From positions 16,802,001-16,866,000 of the forward strand of contig JBHGNT010000018.1 of assembly GCA_043228905.1 (NCBI GenBank): a DNA stretch of 64,000 nt, written 5' to 3'. The notes under the pieces are model-generated. The model saw only the letters and a program-made list of their open reading frames with translations. It was not told where the DNA came from and made no database searches. Numbering within the stretch: the stretch's first letter is position 1; the number at the start of each line of letters is the position of its first letter. The position numbers and the translations under genes are program-made. This stretch comes from Azolla caroliniana (lineage: Eukaryota > Polypodiophyta). Of this stretch, positions 12,183-24,192 are shown piece after piece.

Positions 12183-12300
12183 ATTCAGACTATACTATAA
12201 ATCCTATAAACAGTATATTATCTTCTCAATTCCAATCCAATTCATTCTTTCCCTTGTCTCTATCTCTCTCTCTAAATTATGCATAAAACAATTCATAGAA
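12183..12300 (-). promoter_or_regulatory. 5' leader of the MYB-CC gene with a GA tract
   Basis: On the gene strand, about 60-100 bases before the ATG, the sequence reads AATTTAGAGAGAGAGATAGAG, then ACAAGGGAAAG. GA tracts are common in plant core promoters and 5' UTRs and can bind GAGA-binding proteins. I cannot place the transcription start, and no strong TATA box stands out, so this is context only. Confidence 0.35.
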
Positions 12301-12379
12301 TTATTGCTTATGATTTCATTTTCATACAAAAACACACACAATTCATAGACTTTTTGCCCCCCTCCTCCCCATTTTAATT

Positions 12380-12740
12380 ATTGGGTGTTCTAGTAAAAAT
12401 CTAAACAATGTTTGGGTTTTTTGGTAAAAACCGCTGAACAATTAGATGATTGTAACTATTGGGTTTTTTCTGTACAATAATGTAAATGTTTTCAGTACTA
12501 TTTAAGAAAGAAATCTGAACATATGTATAGTTTTAATTGTTGGGTTTTCTGTACAATAATCTAAAAAACCATTTGGAAATATCTAAAACACAAAATCAGA
12601 ACAATTGTGGCGATTTAAATGATTGGATTTTATGTGGATTAATCTATAAAATAATTAAATTGATAGTATTAAAACCAAAATCAGAACGATTGTGGGTGAT
12701 TTTGATCCTTGGGTTTATGTTATTGTACAATAATCAGAGT
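12380..12740. repeat. degenerate local repeats
   Basis: Phrases such as TTGGGTTTTCTGTACAATAA and ACAATTGTGGCGATTT recur three or four times with drift (about 12457, 12537, 12600, 12680). Spacing is roughly 70-90 bases. They look like an eroded minisatellite in the 5' flank of the MYB-CC gene. Confidence 0.5.
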
Positions 12741-14413
12741 GAGGATGCTAAATTTTAGGTCTCTTTAAATCTTGATACATAAGTGACTAGAGAGAATTAT
12801 TAATCCATGATTAAAAGGAACAAAACCACCAACCCAAGAATTAAGTAGAGATGTTGTTGAATAACATGATAGCTGTAGTAGGATGGTTAGCAAAATGTCA
12901 AAGAAGTTCAGGGACTCTTTTTGGGCTAAAATATGTAATTAATTGGCTTAAGTATGTAATTAATTGGCTTAAAAGTAAGCAGATTATCGGCTTGAGTAGA
13001 AGGCTTTTGATTGATTATTAGATGCCCAAAAACATTCATCCTTGCTGAGGAAGCAAAAGTTCCCTCTCAATCCCAACAAAAAATTTATCTCTTCCTTTGG
13101 AAATACTCTACCAAAACCAAAAAAGGCTACAACCAGACAGAAAGAAATTTACATATATTATATTTTAGATTACGGTCATATTATAGATATCTCATAGATA
13201 TAGATCTAAAGGCACAAACCTCTAATTTGTTTGTTTTATTGTTTTGAGCCAAAAATAGAATGATTCCCCAAATTTGGGTGATCAAGCTGGCTTATTTGAT
13301 GAAGAGCTCCGCCATAGGAAGATCATTTGAAGAGCTCCATGTAGAAGTCATTTTTTTGAAGACTAATCTCCTAAACTCTTATGACACAATCTTGCAATTG
13401 TTGGATGTGCTAATTATTGCTTAATTAAAAATATGGTAACATAGAGGAATGTTTCCAAATGAGACAATGATTAGAGAGAAGGTGGATTGATGTGATTTGA
13501 GAAAACTAATAATGCAAATACCAAGCGGAGCGAAGGAGGTATATTGCAATGAATGGGGGTCGGATCGCTTAACGACAAAGGGAAAACCTTTCGAAGCAAG
13601 GGAGCAAATGTATTTCTCATTACACACATAAACATGTAATGACAACAAGGGGAACCGGTGAGGTGCAATGGATGTCAATAGAGATTGATTTAAAAAAGTC
13701 AACCTTGTGAGTACACAAATGTATATGTATGTATGCATCATGTATGTCCATATAGGGAAGGGGACAAAAAAGGGCTTGTGGAAACCCTCAGACACATAGT
13801 GGATTGTGGGGGCCATGTATTCTGACTTCTTTGTCCTATCTGCCTCGAGGAATCTCTAACACCTTGGATTATGTAAGCCATTTCTCGGACTCCCACTCCT
13901 TCATACATTATTGAAAACACACCTACCTTTGTTTTTGACGATTTACTCCCGAGCACTTGCACGAATGCTTGTGTACATGTGTCATTGATCCAACCATTTA
14001 TTTTGTATCACTTGACATTGAAATCCTCCCCACTCCACATTCCTCATTTTGATAAATTCAGTGACTTTGTCCATTAGATCAGACATTTGCATGAAACCTC
14101 AAAAGTTGTCCATATGAATTATGAGCTTTAATAGGAAAAAAATAAAGAAGAGACAAACATTGTTTTACCCATTGATTACATATAGCATTTCTCAACATAT
14201 TTAGGATAGAATTGAGCAAGTTGCAAGTAATGGCCTATGTAGGAATGTCATATCAGACACTATATTGCGGGAATTTTATGTCATTTTCAAGTCTTTATAT
14301 ATCTTCGCCTCCCTCGTGCACATGAATACAATTTTGATTTAAAGTTTCTATCTATCTTTCTCTCTTTATGAGTATGAATAACCATTTCCACCTATGCATA
14401 ATGTTTTTTGAAT

Positions 14414-14580
14414 GACGCAAAAACATCATGTGCAATAGAGAGAGAGAGAAGATTAAGAAAAGAAAGAGAAGATTAAGAAAAGCAGAGAGAGAGAGAGAAG
14501 ATATATTATTAAAATCCACAACAGATGGATACGAACTACTATGCAAAAACGTCATGTGCAATAAAGAGAGAGAAGATAGA
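14414..14580. repeat. GA-rich simple sequence with a duplicated flank
   Basis: Several (GA)n runs with GAAGATTAAGAAAAG repeats lie between two near-copies of AAAAACATCATGTGCAATA (about 14420 and 14546), each followed by AGAGAGAG. It is a microsatellite with a local duplication. Confidence 0.6.
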
Positions 14581-15947
14581 TAAATTAGTAAGCTCTCTAC
14601 AAGAAGAACGAAAGGATTAGGCTAAGCTTATGGTGAGGATAGAACTTCAATTCTCTCAAAATTGTGACTTTGATCCTACAATGAAAACTACCAACAAATA
14701 AAGAGAGAGATTTAGGGATTATGCCAAATGCTCTACCACCACATAGTATGTAAACCAACTCTTTTATTTTATTTTTTGTTGATTGAACATTGTATGATAA
14801 TCCCTTAGAGTTTGCTTAATATAATTGTCTTTGGCAACATTGTGTATTCTCCCTCTCTTGGTAAACCACACAATTATATTAATTGTATGTAAAAACCCAC
14901 CATTACAATATGTTGCCCTCCCTACATAGGTAGAGGGACATTCCTCGATGCCATAAAAAAAGTTGAATACCTACATGATGAAACAATCTGCATGTGCTCT
15001 ACCATCCATTGTTGGCATATAAGTATTCCTTTTAACTTTCTAATATATAGATTTACCCCATGTCCACCATCAAACACGAAAGCATTGCACATATTCCAAT
15101 CATGCTGCCAACTCCAATATGTTAAACATTTGAACATGATTTCCATCTCATCCTTTGGTGCATTTTGCACATAATGGCTAAAGATTCGTTGTCTAGCCAT
15201 AGGATAACAAGAAGACAAAACTTTCCATATTCTCCATAAATATTTCCAAATAGCATGTAAGTATATTGTCTTCCAATCGAACAAGACCAAAGAAACGTTG
15301 CTTTTGATGTCACATCTCTCCTCTTGAGGATAGAGAGCCTAAATAAAGGCCCCAAGTTATCTTAGCTTGGATCAAAATGTCCATTACAAATACCAACTAT
15401 GCCACAATAGTTTCAACCACACTACATCAAACTTGCGTATATTGGACACTCTTTTTGTGCTTTAGAAGAGAGCCATGAAAGTGATTTATATTGAATGATG
15501 ATACAAAATATTAGTACTTATTATTGACAGTCTTGTACCAACCTTCAAACACCCATTCACCCAATTTTGATGCTTTGTCTACATAGACAAACATTCTTGT
15601 AACAATGCATACTTCGCTAGTTTTGACAAGTAAAACCAAATTCTCGTATCGGAATACGTAACCATCTTTTAGCATTATCAAACTCTAACAGGCTTTGATA
15701 TTCCGTTACCAACCACAACCCAAGAACCCTAAACCAAAAGAAATGATTGAAGTGTCTTTCCTTGCTTATAAGGTCTTACCAACTGGTTGATGCATATAAC
15801 ATGTCAAAGTTTAAGAGGAATGTGTGCATTGAGCAACTGCCAACATGAAGCCTTGTTTCTCGTTTTTCTTTATGCCAATCCTTTTTTTGCAATAAAATGT
15901 TGCATCTTGCTCTTGGTAACAAATATCTCATAGTAATTGAAAACAAT

Positions 15948-16035
15948 GAAGTACCTTGTCGCTTGGGAGTAGCCAAATGCATATCCAAGTTCATTATCAT
16001 TGAAGTACCTTGTCGCTTGGGAGTAGCCAAATGAT
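15948..16035. repeat. 54-bp tandem duplication
   Basis: The segment beginning GAAGTACCTTGTCGCTTGGG starts at 15948 and again at 16002. The copies match for over 30 bases. The period is 54, a multiple of three, but no recognised gene is present. Confidence 0.7.
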
Positions 16036-16312
16036 TCCATGAAATCCATGTAATTCCCATATTCTCCGTTTATTGTCACAACATTAACTAAAAAGGTTGC
16101 AACATCTCTTAAACCTCTTTCTTAGTCCAACAAAATGATCATGATAAACAAATTTATAGAACCGTATGTTCCAAAATACATTGCACCACTTTAAGTTGCA
16201 CATGAAACAAGCATGATTAAGATTTCCTATAGATAAACTTGTCCTTCAACTTACTGCCAATTCATTCAATTAATTGAGAGTTTTCCATGTGAATTCCCAA
16301 TGGATACCCTCA

Positions 16313-17527
16313 TGTTGAAAACTTGCACCCCTATTAAATACTCATTCCTACCATCCCAATTATTTGAGGGCCAACTAAATGTCTATAGCTAATTGGGAGC
16401 CGACTGAGTGTCGAATTGGCTAGATTTCGATTTGGATTGAGCGCCAGATTGGTTGAGTGCCAATCCGGTTGGGTGCCGATTTGGCATTCAGGTAATAGTT
16501 ATATTTATTCATAACTATATACATATGCATATGGATGTTTTTTTTATGTGTGCGTGTGTGTGAATGCAGATACAAATATAGCGTTGCACAATAAGGCTTA
16601 TATAAGTGTGGAGACACATACAGAATGGTGAGATACAACAGTGAGAACAGAGATAACTCTGAATACAGAATACACAGAGAGAAAAACAGATTTGAGAAGA
16701 AGAGGTGTGCAAGAGAGTGTTGCGAAGCTTCTATGAAGACGAAGGGACAATGTGAGAGACAAAGAAGAAGTGGCGATCAAGAGCAAGAGCATGCTGCAGA
16801 TGTGAAGATGAAGATCGTGTGAGGTGTTACTCGTACTGCCAAAGAGTCATCAACAACTCTTTTGTCAGTTTGTACTAGGTTTACTCGTTCTCTATTTTCA
16901 TCATGTTTCTTTGTTGTACATTGCACCCAGTAGGGTGAGGATTGTAACCAAGGTTGTAGATTTGAGATATATGTATATTCCTCTAGTGTAATCTCTAGAG
17001 GTTGTCAACACCTGTACTCAGAAAATAGTGAATTTGTTTCGGAACCTAAGGTTCCCAAGGTTTTTCCCGTTTTGGGTTTTCCACGTTACTATCTGGTGTA
17101 CTCTATTTTTGTTGTTTCCGTTGCGTCTAATCTATATACTGTGCTGGAAATTGAAGCTAATCTCGATTCAGCCTATTATTCCTAACAAGTGGTATTAGAG
17201 CCGAGGTTCATATTAGGTGGGATGATTAAGTTGACTGGATCCAACTACTCCCTATGGAAGTCCCAAATGAGGGACATGTTGTTATGCAAGGACTTGTGGG
17301 TGCATGTACAACTTGGTCCGGACAAACCAGAGAGAATAGATGTATCGACTTGGGAAGTCATGCATTTAAAAACCATTGCATACATACGAGGCTTCATAGA
17401 CATGAGTCTATATAACAACTTTGGTGATGAAACCAAAGCTGCAGATGAATTGCGGATGAAAATAGGGAGTATGTTTGAAACCAAGAACGTCTTGAATTCA
17501 CAACTCAAGAAATGTAGACAATATTAA
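16313..17527 (+). mobile_element. Ty1/copia E, 5' end only (LTR, PBS, partial gag)
   Basis: An LTR end (CCTAACA at 17181-17187) is followed by AG and the PBS TGGTATTAGAGC (17190-17201), then gag. The LTR tail shares GTTTTTCCCGT and GGGTTTTCCACGTTA phrases with the LTR of K. The LTR start is uncertain; TGTTGAAAACTTGC at 16313 is a candidate. All pol and the 3' LTR are missing, so this is a truncated relic of the J-type lineage. Confidence 0.75.
17219..17527 (+). pseudogene. copia gag N-terminal fragment of E
   Basis: The frame reads MIKLTGSNYSLWKSQMRDML, VHVQLGPDKPERIDVSTWEV, AYIRGFIDMSLYNNFGDETK and IGSMFETKNVLN, the same blocks as in J (KLTGSNYLVWKSKMRDML and so on). It stops after about 100 residues at SQLKKCRQY, where homology is lost. 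The following DNA repeats the AACTC[A/C]A[A/G]AAATGTAG phrase (17508 and 17554), suggesting a rearranged breakpoint. Confidence 0.85.
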
Positions 17528-17885
17528 TAAACCGTTTTGATAAATTCACAACTCCAAAAATGTAGGCAATATTCCTAAACTATCAAAACTATCAAACTTA
17601 GACGTGAACATTAATATATCAATTTGAACATATCACATAGTTATCAGGGTATCCACACTGCTCTCCTCTTCTTCCTTTTGAGAACTCCCCTACAACATTT
17701 GTGCAGTAGTATCTACTCCACATAGGATAGCAATGATAGGGTCCTCAAATAGCTCGTCGACAAAATCAATAAGCTCCCTAGGTTCACCAGCTAATGGAGG
17801 AATAAGTTCATGGGATGCAGATGGAAAATGTTAAGGCTTTAATCCTCATATAATTTAATGACACTCGCTCATCATCGTTTTTAAG
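17528..17885. other. breakpoint region, no gene recognised
   Basis: A short AT-rich piece lies between the E gag fragment and the minus-strand B-type relic. Only a local near-duplicate of the last gag bases is visible. Confidence 0.5.
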
Positions 17886-17889
17886 TGTG

Positions 17890-18540
17890 TGAACGTTAAT
17901 AGGCGGAAGCTTTGACAAAACCGGTTACACCGGATAGCAACAGAAATTAAACACAAGTTTAATGGAAGCTTAGAATACAGAGTTCTAGGGAGAGATAGAG
18001 AGAGTAGAATAGCATAAACGCAATTATCCGACCTTCTTCCTCAATGAAGCACCTAAGGTGCGTAAACCGCACCTGCATCCCTTGGTCAACGAGTTGTCCG
18101 ACCGACACCAGACTCTTTGTGATTGTCGGGGCGTGCAACACGTTCATAAGCATCCCCTTTTGTTCGACATGACTCAAGGGAACTTCTCTGACATGCATGA
18201 TCGGGTGAGGAGTGTTGTCTCCGGTCTTGAAAACTCTCGGTTGCTCTAGCTTCTCTAGAAACGAGAACCGCTCTTCATGACTAGTCACGTAGTTAGACAA
18301 TCCGGAGTCAACGTACCAAACTTCCTCAGATCTGGAAGTGGTCTCCTTCATCGAGTTCGCCTTGTGTTTCATCACAAAGGTTGGCCCTTTTTTGGTCTTA
18401 GCGGTTCCGCATACTTTTGATCCCTCAGCGTAGTGTGAGCTTTCCCGGTTCCTTTGTCCGGCCTTGCCGTATCTGGATTTATCCGAATCATGGTTGTTTA
18501 CGTACCCGTATTTAACGTTTAAATACGTATAGTACCTCAT
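17890..18540 (-). mobile_element. B-type copia relic: protease region fused to LTR
   Basis: On the minus strand, codons for zinc-knuckle-to-protease and GAG-pre-integrase (VWYVDSGLSNYVTSHEERFS, LMNVLHAPTITKSLVSVGQL, RCFIEEEGRIIA) run straight into LTR sequence at about 18016. That LTR part (17893-18016: TTTATGCTATTCTACTC, TATCCGGTGTAACCGGTTTT) matches the end of the G LTR (about 28265-28400). Integrase, RT, RNase H and the first part of the 3' LTR are deleted. The last protease Ser-Gly-Ala-Ser block has Leu for Ala (DSGLS). Confidence 0.8.
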
Positions 18541-19363
18541 AATTTGTATAGTACGTACTATACCTCAATGTTGTTCTATCAAATATCATGTACATTTGTC
18601 CAATACGGTATTTAACGTACATTTGAAAAAGCAGGTATAATACGTATTTATAAAAAAACTATAAGTAAAACCCCAACAAAAAGCAAAAGAAAAAAAAGAT
18701 TTTAGTGAAAAAGAAGCAAAAAGAAGGAAGAATAGTACAGATGACGATGACGACGAAGAAGAAGAAGAAGAAGAGGGAAAAGAAGACAGAAACCTATCCT
18801 GACTTTGACTACCATATGAAGATAGAAGAAGAAGATGAAGATGAGAGAAAAGAAAAGAGAAACCTATCCTGAATGTGATAATCGTAGACGATTACTCAAT
18901 CTATGAATCCATAATCGTAAATAATTACAATTTGAAATAGAACATCATGATACACACTTACATTAATTTATAGAATAAGTGAATGTCGACATCCATATTA
19001 TAAGTATTTTAGGATGTGAAATGTTCAAATGTCTTATATGCATTTTAGGATGTAGAACTATAATGAATATTGCTTTAGCTAAACATAAACTATAATGATT
19101 TCTGAAGGCATAGCAAACAAAGTTATAATAATTTACTTGAGCTGGAGAACAAATTTAGTATCCAATCTCCTTCATTGCAGAAAATTTTAAATGACAAATA
19201 TCAATATTAAGTAGAATGTATTGATGGGAAAATCAAAACTCTCCACGTAAGATAAATATTTCTTGCTAAGGAAGGTTTTCTATCCCATGGCAATGAGATC
19301 TCAAGGCCTGTGCTATAGAGTATCCTTGATCCATGCTATGGAATACGACAATTCTCTATAAGG
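18541..19363. other. AT-rich spacer with a purine simple repeat; pre-insertion site of B
   Basis: No gene is seen. A GAC/GAA-rich patch (18735-18860) is partly duplicated, with AAACCTATCCTGA occurring at about 18790 and 18870. Near 18490-18655 there are several TACGTA/TACGTAC palindromes. The right edge (ATATT, 19364-19368) is the target duplication of element B. Confidence 0.55.
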
Positions 19364-19368
19364 ATATT

Positions 19369-19781
19369 TGATGAGAGACAAGCTCAACATTTGTGCGTAA
19401 TACGATGCGTAACCAGTGCGTAGACTGGGTGCATAAAACCGGTACGCAGACCAGTGCGTAGAAAGGCCGTATCGGTGCGTAGACCGAAAGGCCGTTAGAA
19501 AGATATTCCTCGTAAGGAATAGTTTTGGGAGTAAGTGTCGAGGCTCAGTTATGAGTAGTCAAGTACTGTCAGTACTTGTGTCAGCCCACTGTCAGGGCTT
19601 GTATAAAAGTGCTCACTGAGCACATCCTATGTACAGATTGAGTATTATTTTCAAATTTAAGTTCTTGTGTTACTGTCTCTCTGTCTCTCCTGTGCGTACT
19701 GTGAAAACCTAAGCTTTCCATTAAACCTGCGTTTTTTGTTGTTCGGTTTTCCTATATTGCTTCCGCATGCCATTCTTTTCA
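19369..19781 (+). repeat. 5' LTR of B
   Basis: It begins TGATGAGAGACAAGC (TGTT changed to TGAT relative to the 3' LTR) and ends CATTCTTTTCA. It has a TATAAAAG box (about 19598) and TCTCTCTGTCTCTC downstream. The three-fold GTGCGTAGAC-type motif around 19420-19480 is an internal short repeat. Confidence 0.95.
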
Positions 19782-19863
19782 TGGTATCAGAGCGCGAGGG
19801 TTGAGAACCTCTGCAGCTGACTTTGCTTGAAGGAAAAACCAACGAAGAAGAACAAGAAAACCG

Positions 19864-20565
19864 ATGGACAGAGGAATGGCTAGCTCGCTTTCAACGGAGA
19901 AGCTCGACAGAACCAACTACGCATCTTGGTCCTACAAGATGCACCAGTACCTGCTCGGACACGGTTACTGGAGCTATGTCGATGGAGGAAATGACACAAC
20001 ACCCGATTCGACACACAAAGACTTCCCGGCGTGGGAACAATCGGCGAGCAGAGTGCTATACTGCTTTGCGTCTTGTGTGGGTGAACAACTGCTAAGCAAC
20101 GTTCAGGATGTAAAAACGCCGAAGGGTGCATGGGAAAATCTAAAGAAGATTTTCGCCGCGAGCACTACAGCTAGGAAGCTTCAGCTTCGACAGGAGTTGA
20201 GCAACCTACGACCACGCGATTTGTCGGTGGCTAACTATAGCTTGAGGATTAAGGACATATGCGACTCCCTAGCTTCCATCGATGTGAACATCGAGGAAAG
20301 CGAGATGGTCCAGGTTTGTCTCGGAGGTTTGGCGTCGAAGTTCGGGGCGTTCCGAACTGCAGTGTGTACCCGGGAGAATACACCGTCCTTTTTCAACTTA
20401 CAGTCGATGCTCCTGGTAGAGGAGAACCACGCGGGTGCGTCGACGAGCACGCACACCGAAATCAAGATGTTGTACACGGAGGGAGAAAGGTCCCGTGGTC
20501 GTGGCGGACGAGGCGAGTCGGTACGCAATGGAAGTGGCCGACAGGATCAAGGAAGAACGCATTGA
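19864..20565 (+). pseudogene. copia gag of B (premature stop before the knuckle)
   Basis: This 233-residue frame carries the B-type gag: LDRTNYASWSYKMHQYLLGH, AWENLKKIFAASTTARKLQL, LSVANYSLRIKDICDSLASI and SFFNLQSMLLVEENHAG. It ends at a TGA (20563-20565), but the same frame continues to the zinc knuckle CWYCGKKGHRESEC (20650-20691). A single nonsense change therefore separates the capsid from its nucleocapsid part. The ATG at 19864 agrees with the start seen in F and G and lies about 70 bases after the PBS. Confidence 0.92.
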
Positions 20566-20995
20566 AGTGATGCCGACAGCAATTCCGAACCCTTCGAAAA
20601 CAGGGGGAGTCGAGGCGACGAGAACCAGAAAGGGAAATCCGCCGCGGAATGCTGGTACTGTGGGAAGAAAGGCCACAGGGAGAGCGAGTGCTGGAAGAAG
20701 CGCGCCGAGTCGGAGAGGTCTGGTTCTGATCTGGTTCCGGACATACCGACAAAGGAAATCGGCAGCGATCGCACTACACCGAAGGATCCGGAAAAGCCGG
20801 AAAAGGGTCAGTCTTCGTGACGAGACATGAAGCAAACTCAATGAAATAGTCCGCCCCGAAATCAAAGGAGGTGTGGTATGTCGACTCCGGGGCGTCAAAC
20901 CACATGACGTGCCACAAGGAGTGGTTCTCATACCTTGAGAAACCGACATAACCAGGAGTAGTCGCAGCTGGAGACGACACGCCGCATCCGATCGC
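20566..20995 (+). pseudogene. B zinc knuckle and protease region, frameshifted
   Basis: The C-x2-C-x4-H-x4-C knuckle at 20650-20691 is intact. After a frameshift near 20810 the text continues as FVTRHEANSMK, and VWYVDSGASNHMTCHKEW (about 20875-20925) gives the aspartic-protease active site DSGA. A stop lies between (TAG at about 20847), so the protease is not expressed as one chain with gag. Confidence 0.85.
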
Positions 20996-21014
20996 GAATG
21001 TCGGTGAAGTTCCC

Positions 21015-22127
21015 TTGAGCCATGTAGGGCAGAAAGGGAAACTTATGAACGTGTTACATGTCCCGACCATCACGAAGAATCTGGCGTCGGTCGGGCAGAT
21101 CGTAGACCAGGGGATGCAGGTTCAATTTACGCATCTTGGGTGCTTCATTGAGGAAGAAGGCCATATTATTGCGCAAGGGCGCAGAGATGGGAGGATGTTT
21201 ATCCTCGACTCTACTAACGGTGGCACCGCAATGTTTACGAAGGGACAAAAAGTCGAGTCGGACATTGACTTATGGCACAAACGGATAGGCCACGTCAACT
21301 ATGAGCGGCTTCAAGACCTGCAATCGAAACAAGTGGTGTTTGGATTGCCGAAATTTAGTGGCCGGAAGGCACAAATTTGTGAAGCCTGCCAGCTTGGGAA
21401 GCAACACCGACTTCCTTTCCCAAACGAGCGTAATCGGAGCCGGAAAAAGCTAGACTTGATACACTCTGATGTGTGGGGGCCGGCACAAAACGTTAGTCTT
21501 GGCGGGAGCCGATATTTCGTCTCCTTCATCGACGACTACACGCGGCACACGTGGATCTACCTCATTGAGAGGAAAAGCGAAGTCTTCGACTGTTTCCGGG
21601 ACCTCAAAGGGTTCGTGGAAACGGAAACAAGAAGAAAGATCAAGTGCCTAAAGTCAGATGGCGGAAAAGAATACTTTTCCGGTCAATTCAACGGTTATCT
21701 ACAACAGATGGGAATTCGGCGCGAATTCAGTTGTAGATACACGCTGGAGCAAAACGGCGTGGCCGAGAGGAAAAATTGGTCGGTTGTGGAAGCTGCACGT
21801 GCAATGCTGGAGGAGAAGAGCTTGCCTAAGTTCTATTGGGCCGAGGCGATAAGAACCGCGGTATACATCCAGAACCGGATCGGAGAAAAAGTGTCGGCGC
21901 ACGAGCTATACTTTGGAACAAAGCCGAACTTGCGACACTTACGAGTTTTCGGTAGCATTGCGTATGTACATGTGCCGAAGGAGAAAAGGAGGAAGTTGGA
22001 CGCAAAAACCGAGAAGTGTATCTTGGTCGGCTATTCGGACGAGCAGAAGGGCTATAAGTGCTATAACCCGCGTACCAAACAACCGCGCGTGAGCCGCGAC
22101 GTTGTGTTTGATGAGTCCGCGCCTTGA
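21015..22127 (+). pseudogene. copia GAG-pre-integrase and integrase of B
   Basis: This 370-codon open stretch has LMNVLHVPTITKNLASVGQI, then the HHCC finger (LWHKRIGHVNYERL, CEACQLGKQHR). The DDE core has D in LDLIHSDVWGPAQ, D in CLKSDGGKEYF, and E in LEQNGVAERKNWSVVEAARA. The C-terminal LRVFGSIAYVHVPKEKRRKL and GYKCYNPRTKQPRVSRDVVF follow. The insertion chemistry residues appear intact. Its start at 21015 is an internal Met, and the real polyprotein would run in from protease. It ends at a TGA, but the same frame resumes at 22131. Confidence 0.93.
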
Positions 22128-22130
22128 TAC

Positions 22131-23595
22131 TTGCTTCCGACTTCGGATCTCACCTCCAATACGAGTTCTGACGATCAGGACAATGAGGCCGAGGTGCCTC
22201 AGGCTGAGCCTGAAATCGGGACCCCCGAAGAGAGTCTGATTTCATTTTGGTTAAGTGGACTGAATGGACGACTGAGTCGGTACGACCAGTCCGATGAAGA
22301 GCTGGCGAGTAGTGGAGACTTGGCCGTGCATTCCCCACGTAGGAAGCCGAGGAGAAGGCTTATGCGCGAAGAGAAAGGGAAGAAGAAGGTGTCGGATTCC
22401 GACACGGATAGGAATGAGTCAGACCGACGCGAGTCCGACTCCGAGGGAAGCGGCGATGGGCCTTCAGGAACGAAGTCTGCGTCGGCCGAGAAGACCTCGA
22501 CATCGGCTAATGACCGATTACGCCGATCTACCCGCCAAAAGAACCCAGTTGTGCGGTTCGGATACAACGAGTACATGGCGCATCACTATGCGTACATAAC
22601 TCGTGTAGCGGAAGTGCGTGAGCCGGAGAGCTACGCAGAAGCGGCGAAGGATGCAAATTGGCGCGCCGCGATGGAGGAAGAGATGCACACATTGGCGAAA
22701 AACAAGACTTGGGACCTGGTTGACGCACTGAAGGGTGTGAAGCCAATCGGATGTAGGTGGGTGTACAAGTCAAGTACAACACCGACGGTTCGGTCAACCG
22801 ATACAAGGCCCGATTAGTGGCAAAAGGCTACGTGCAGAAACACGGCATCAACTATGATCAGACGTTCGCGCCGGTCGCAAAGATGACGACCGTTCGTGTT
22901 TCGCTCACGGTAGCCACGGCCAAGGGGTGGCACCTACATCAGATGGATGTAAAGAATGCATTCCTGCAAGGTGATCTTGAGAACCAAGTGTACATGGTAC
23001 AGCCCCCGGATTTCACTCCGGAACGAACATGTTGGCAATATGCTGATTGAAGAAGTCCCTTTACGGATTGAAGCAAGCCCCGCGTGCCTGGAATGCGAAA
23101 ATCACGCATTGGCTGCATCGGATGGGCTTTGTGACGTCCAAATCGGACTCCTTGTTGTTCATTCGGAAAGGTCAACTCGGGCTGGTCAGTATTTTACTCT
23201 ATGTTGATGACTTGGTCATCACCGACGCCGACCTAGGTGAAATCAACCGCGTGAAGCTCCAGCTTGCGGCATCATTCGACATGAAGGATCTTGGGGACCT
23301 TCATTACTTCCTCGGGATCGAAGTGATCCGCAACCCCGAAGGCATACTAATAAGCCAACGTCATTATGCGCTGAATATGCTCTTCAAATTAGGGATGACA
23401 GATTGTAAGTCCGTCTCGACTCCTCTGGATAGAATTGTCAAGCTTCGCCCCAATTCCGGCAAGGTTTGTGATCTGACAAGGTTCCGACAAGTTGTCGGAA
23501 GCCTTATCTCCTTGACAATCACCCGACCCGATCTCAGTTATCCAGTCGGGGTGATTAGTCAGTTCATGGCGCGACCTATCGAGGAGCACCTTTAG
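22131..23595 (+). pseudogene. copia reverse transcriptase of B, three lesions
   Basis: The acidic linker (22131-22500) leads to YNEYMAHHYAYITRVAEV, WRAAMEEEMHTLAKNKTWDL and CRWVYK. A frameshift near 22780 moves to the frame with [38 protein letters not shown] and [13 protein letters not shown] second near 23040 leads to KKSLYGLKQAPRAWNAKI, then LLYVDDLVITDADLGEINRV (YVDD catalytic pair at about 23205), FLGIEVIRNPEGILISQRHY and SYPVGVISQFMARP. It ends at TAG (23593-23595) in frame with the RNase H part. Confidence 0.92.
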
Positions 23596-23598
23596 TGT

Positions 23599-24192
23599 GT
23601 GCAACGCGTACTATGGTACGTAAGTGGCACTAAGGACTGCGGACTGCTATATCGGACCGATACAGCCCCACAGTTGGTCGGCTACACCGATGCCGACTGG
23701 GTTGGCAATGTCGCCGATCGCCGATCCACGTCCGGATATGCGTTCTCTCTTGGGAGTGCCGCGATAGCGTGGAGTAGCAAGAAGCAGCCGACAGTTGCAC
23801 TGTTGAGCACCGAAGTCGAGTATAGAGGAGCGGCTGTTGCAACATGCGAAGCCATATGGTTGAAGCGGCTACTTAAGGATCTGCAGGTGGAGGTGTCCGA
23901 TCCAACGACGATCTACTGCGACAACCTCAGCAGCATCCAACTCACGAAGAACCCCGTCTTCCACACACGGACCAAGCACATTGAGGTGCACTACCATTTT
24001 GTCCGTGATCGTGTCCTTTCTAGTGAAGTCGAACTTCAATATGTTCCGACAAATCGGCAGACCGCCGACATCTTCACCAAGTCTATTGGTTTGGACAAGT
24101 TGTGGCAATTTTCGGGTGTGCTTGGGTTGCGTCACCTCGACGTGCCGAACTTGAAGGGGAGAAACGTCCCAGATAACCATGAAAGGGAGTAG
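23599..24192 (+). pseudogene. copia RNase H of B
   Basis: The frame contains YTDADWVGNVADRRSTSGYA, LLSTEVEYRGAAVATCEAIW, CDNLSSIQLTKNPVFHTRTK and IDVHYHFVRD-like text (HIEVHYHFVRDRVLSSEVEL). The RNase H acidic residues are present. It is in frame with RT across the TAG at 23593. It ends with a short tail (LRHLDVPNLKGRNVPDNHER) some 460 bases before the 3' LTR, which is longer than usual for copia. Confidence 0.93.

Larger units (their letters stand above)
12301..16312. other. upstream intergenic region, no gene recognised
   Basis: This is 4 kb of AT-rich DNA upstream of the MYB-CC gene. It contains degenerate repeats at 12380-12740, a GA-rich patch at about 14430-14580 and a small duplication at about 15945-16035. 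Minus-strand frames near 14920-15355 have Trp/Cys-rich text faintly like the zinc-binding end of a LINE, but not convincingly. No LTR, tRNA or rRNA was seen. Confidence 0.55.

Noticed and set aside
14922-15355. Possible LINE zinc-binding end on the minus strand
   Set aside because: Trp/Cys-rich text is suggestive, but the CxxC-x7-H-x4-C pattern could not be formed in one frame, unlike the clear case at 61.9 kb.
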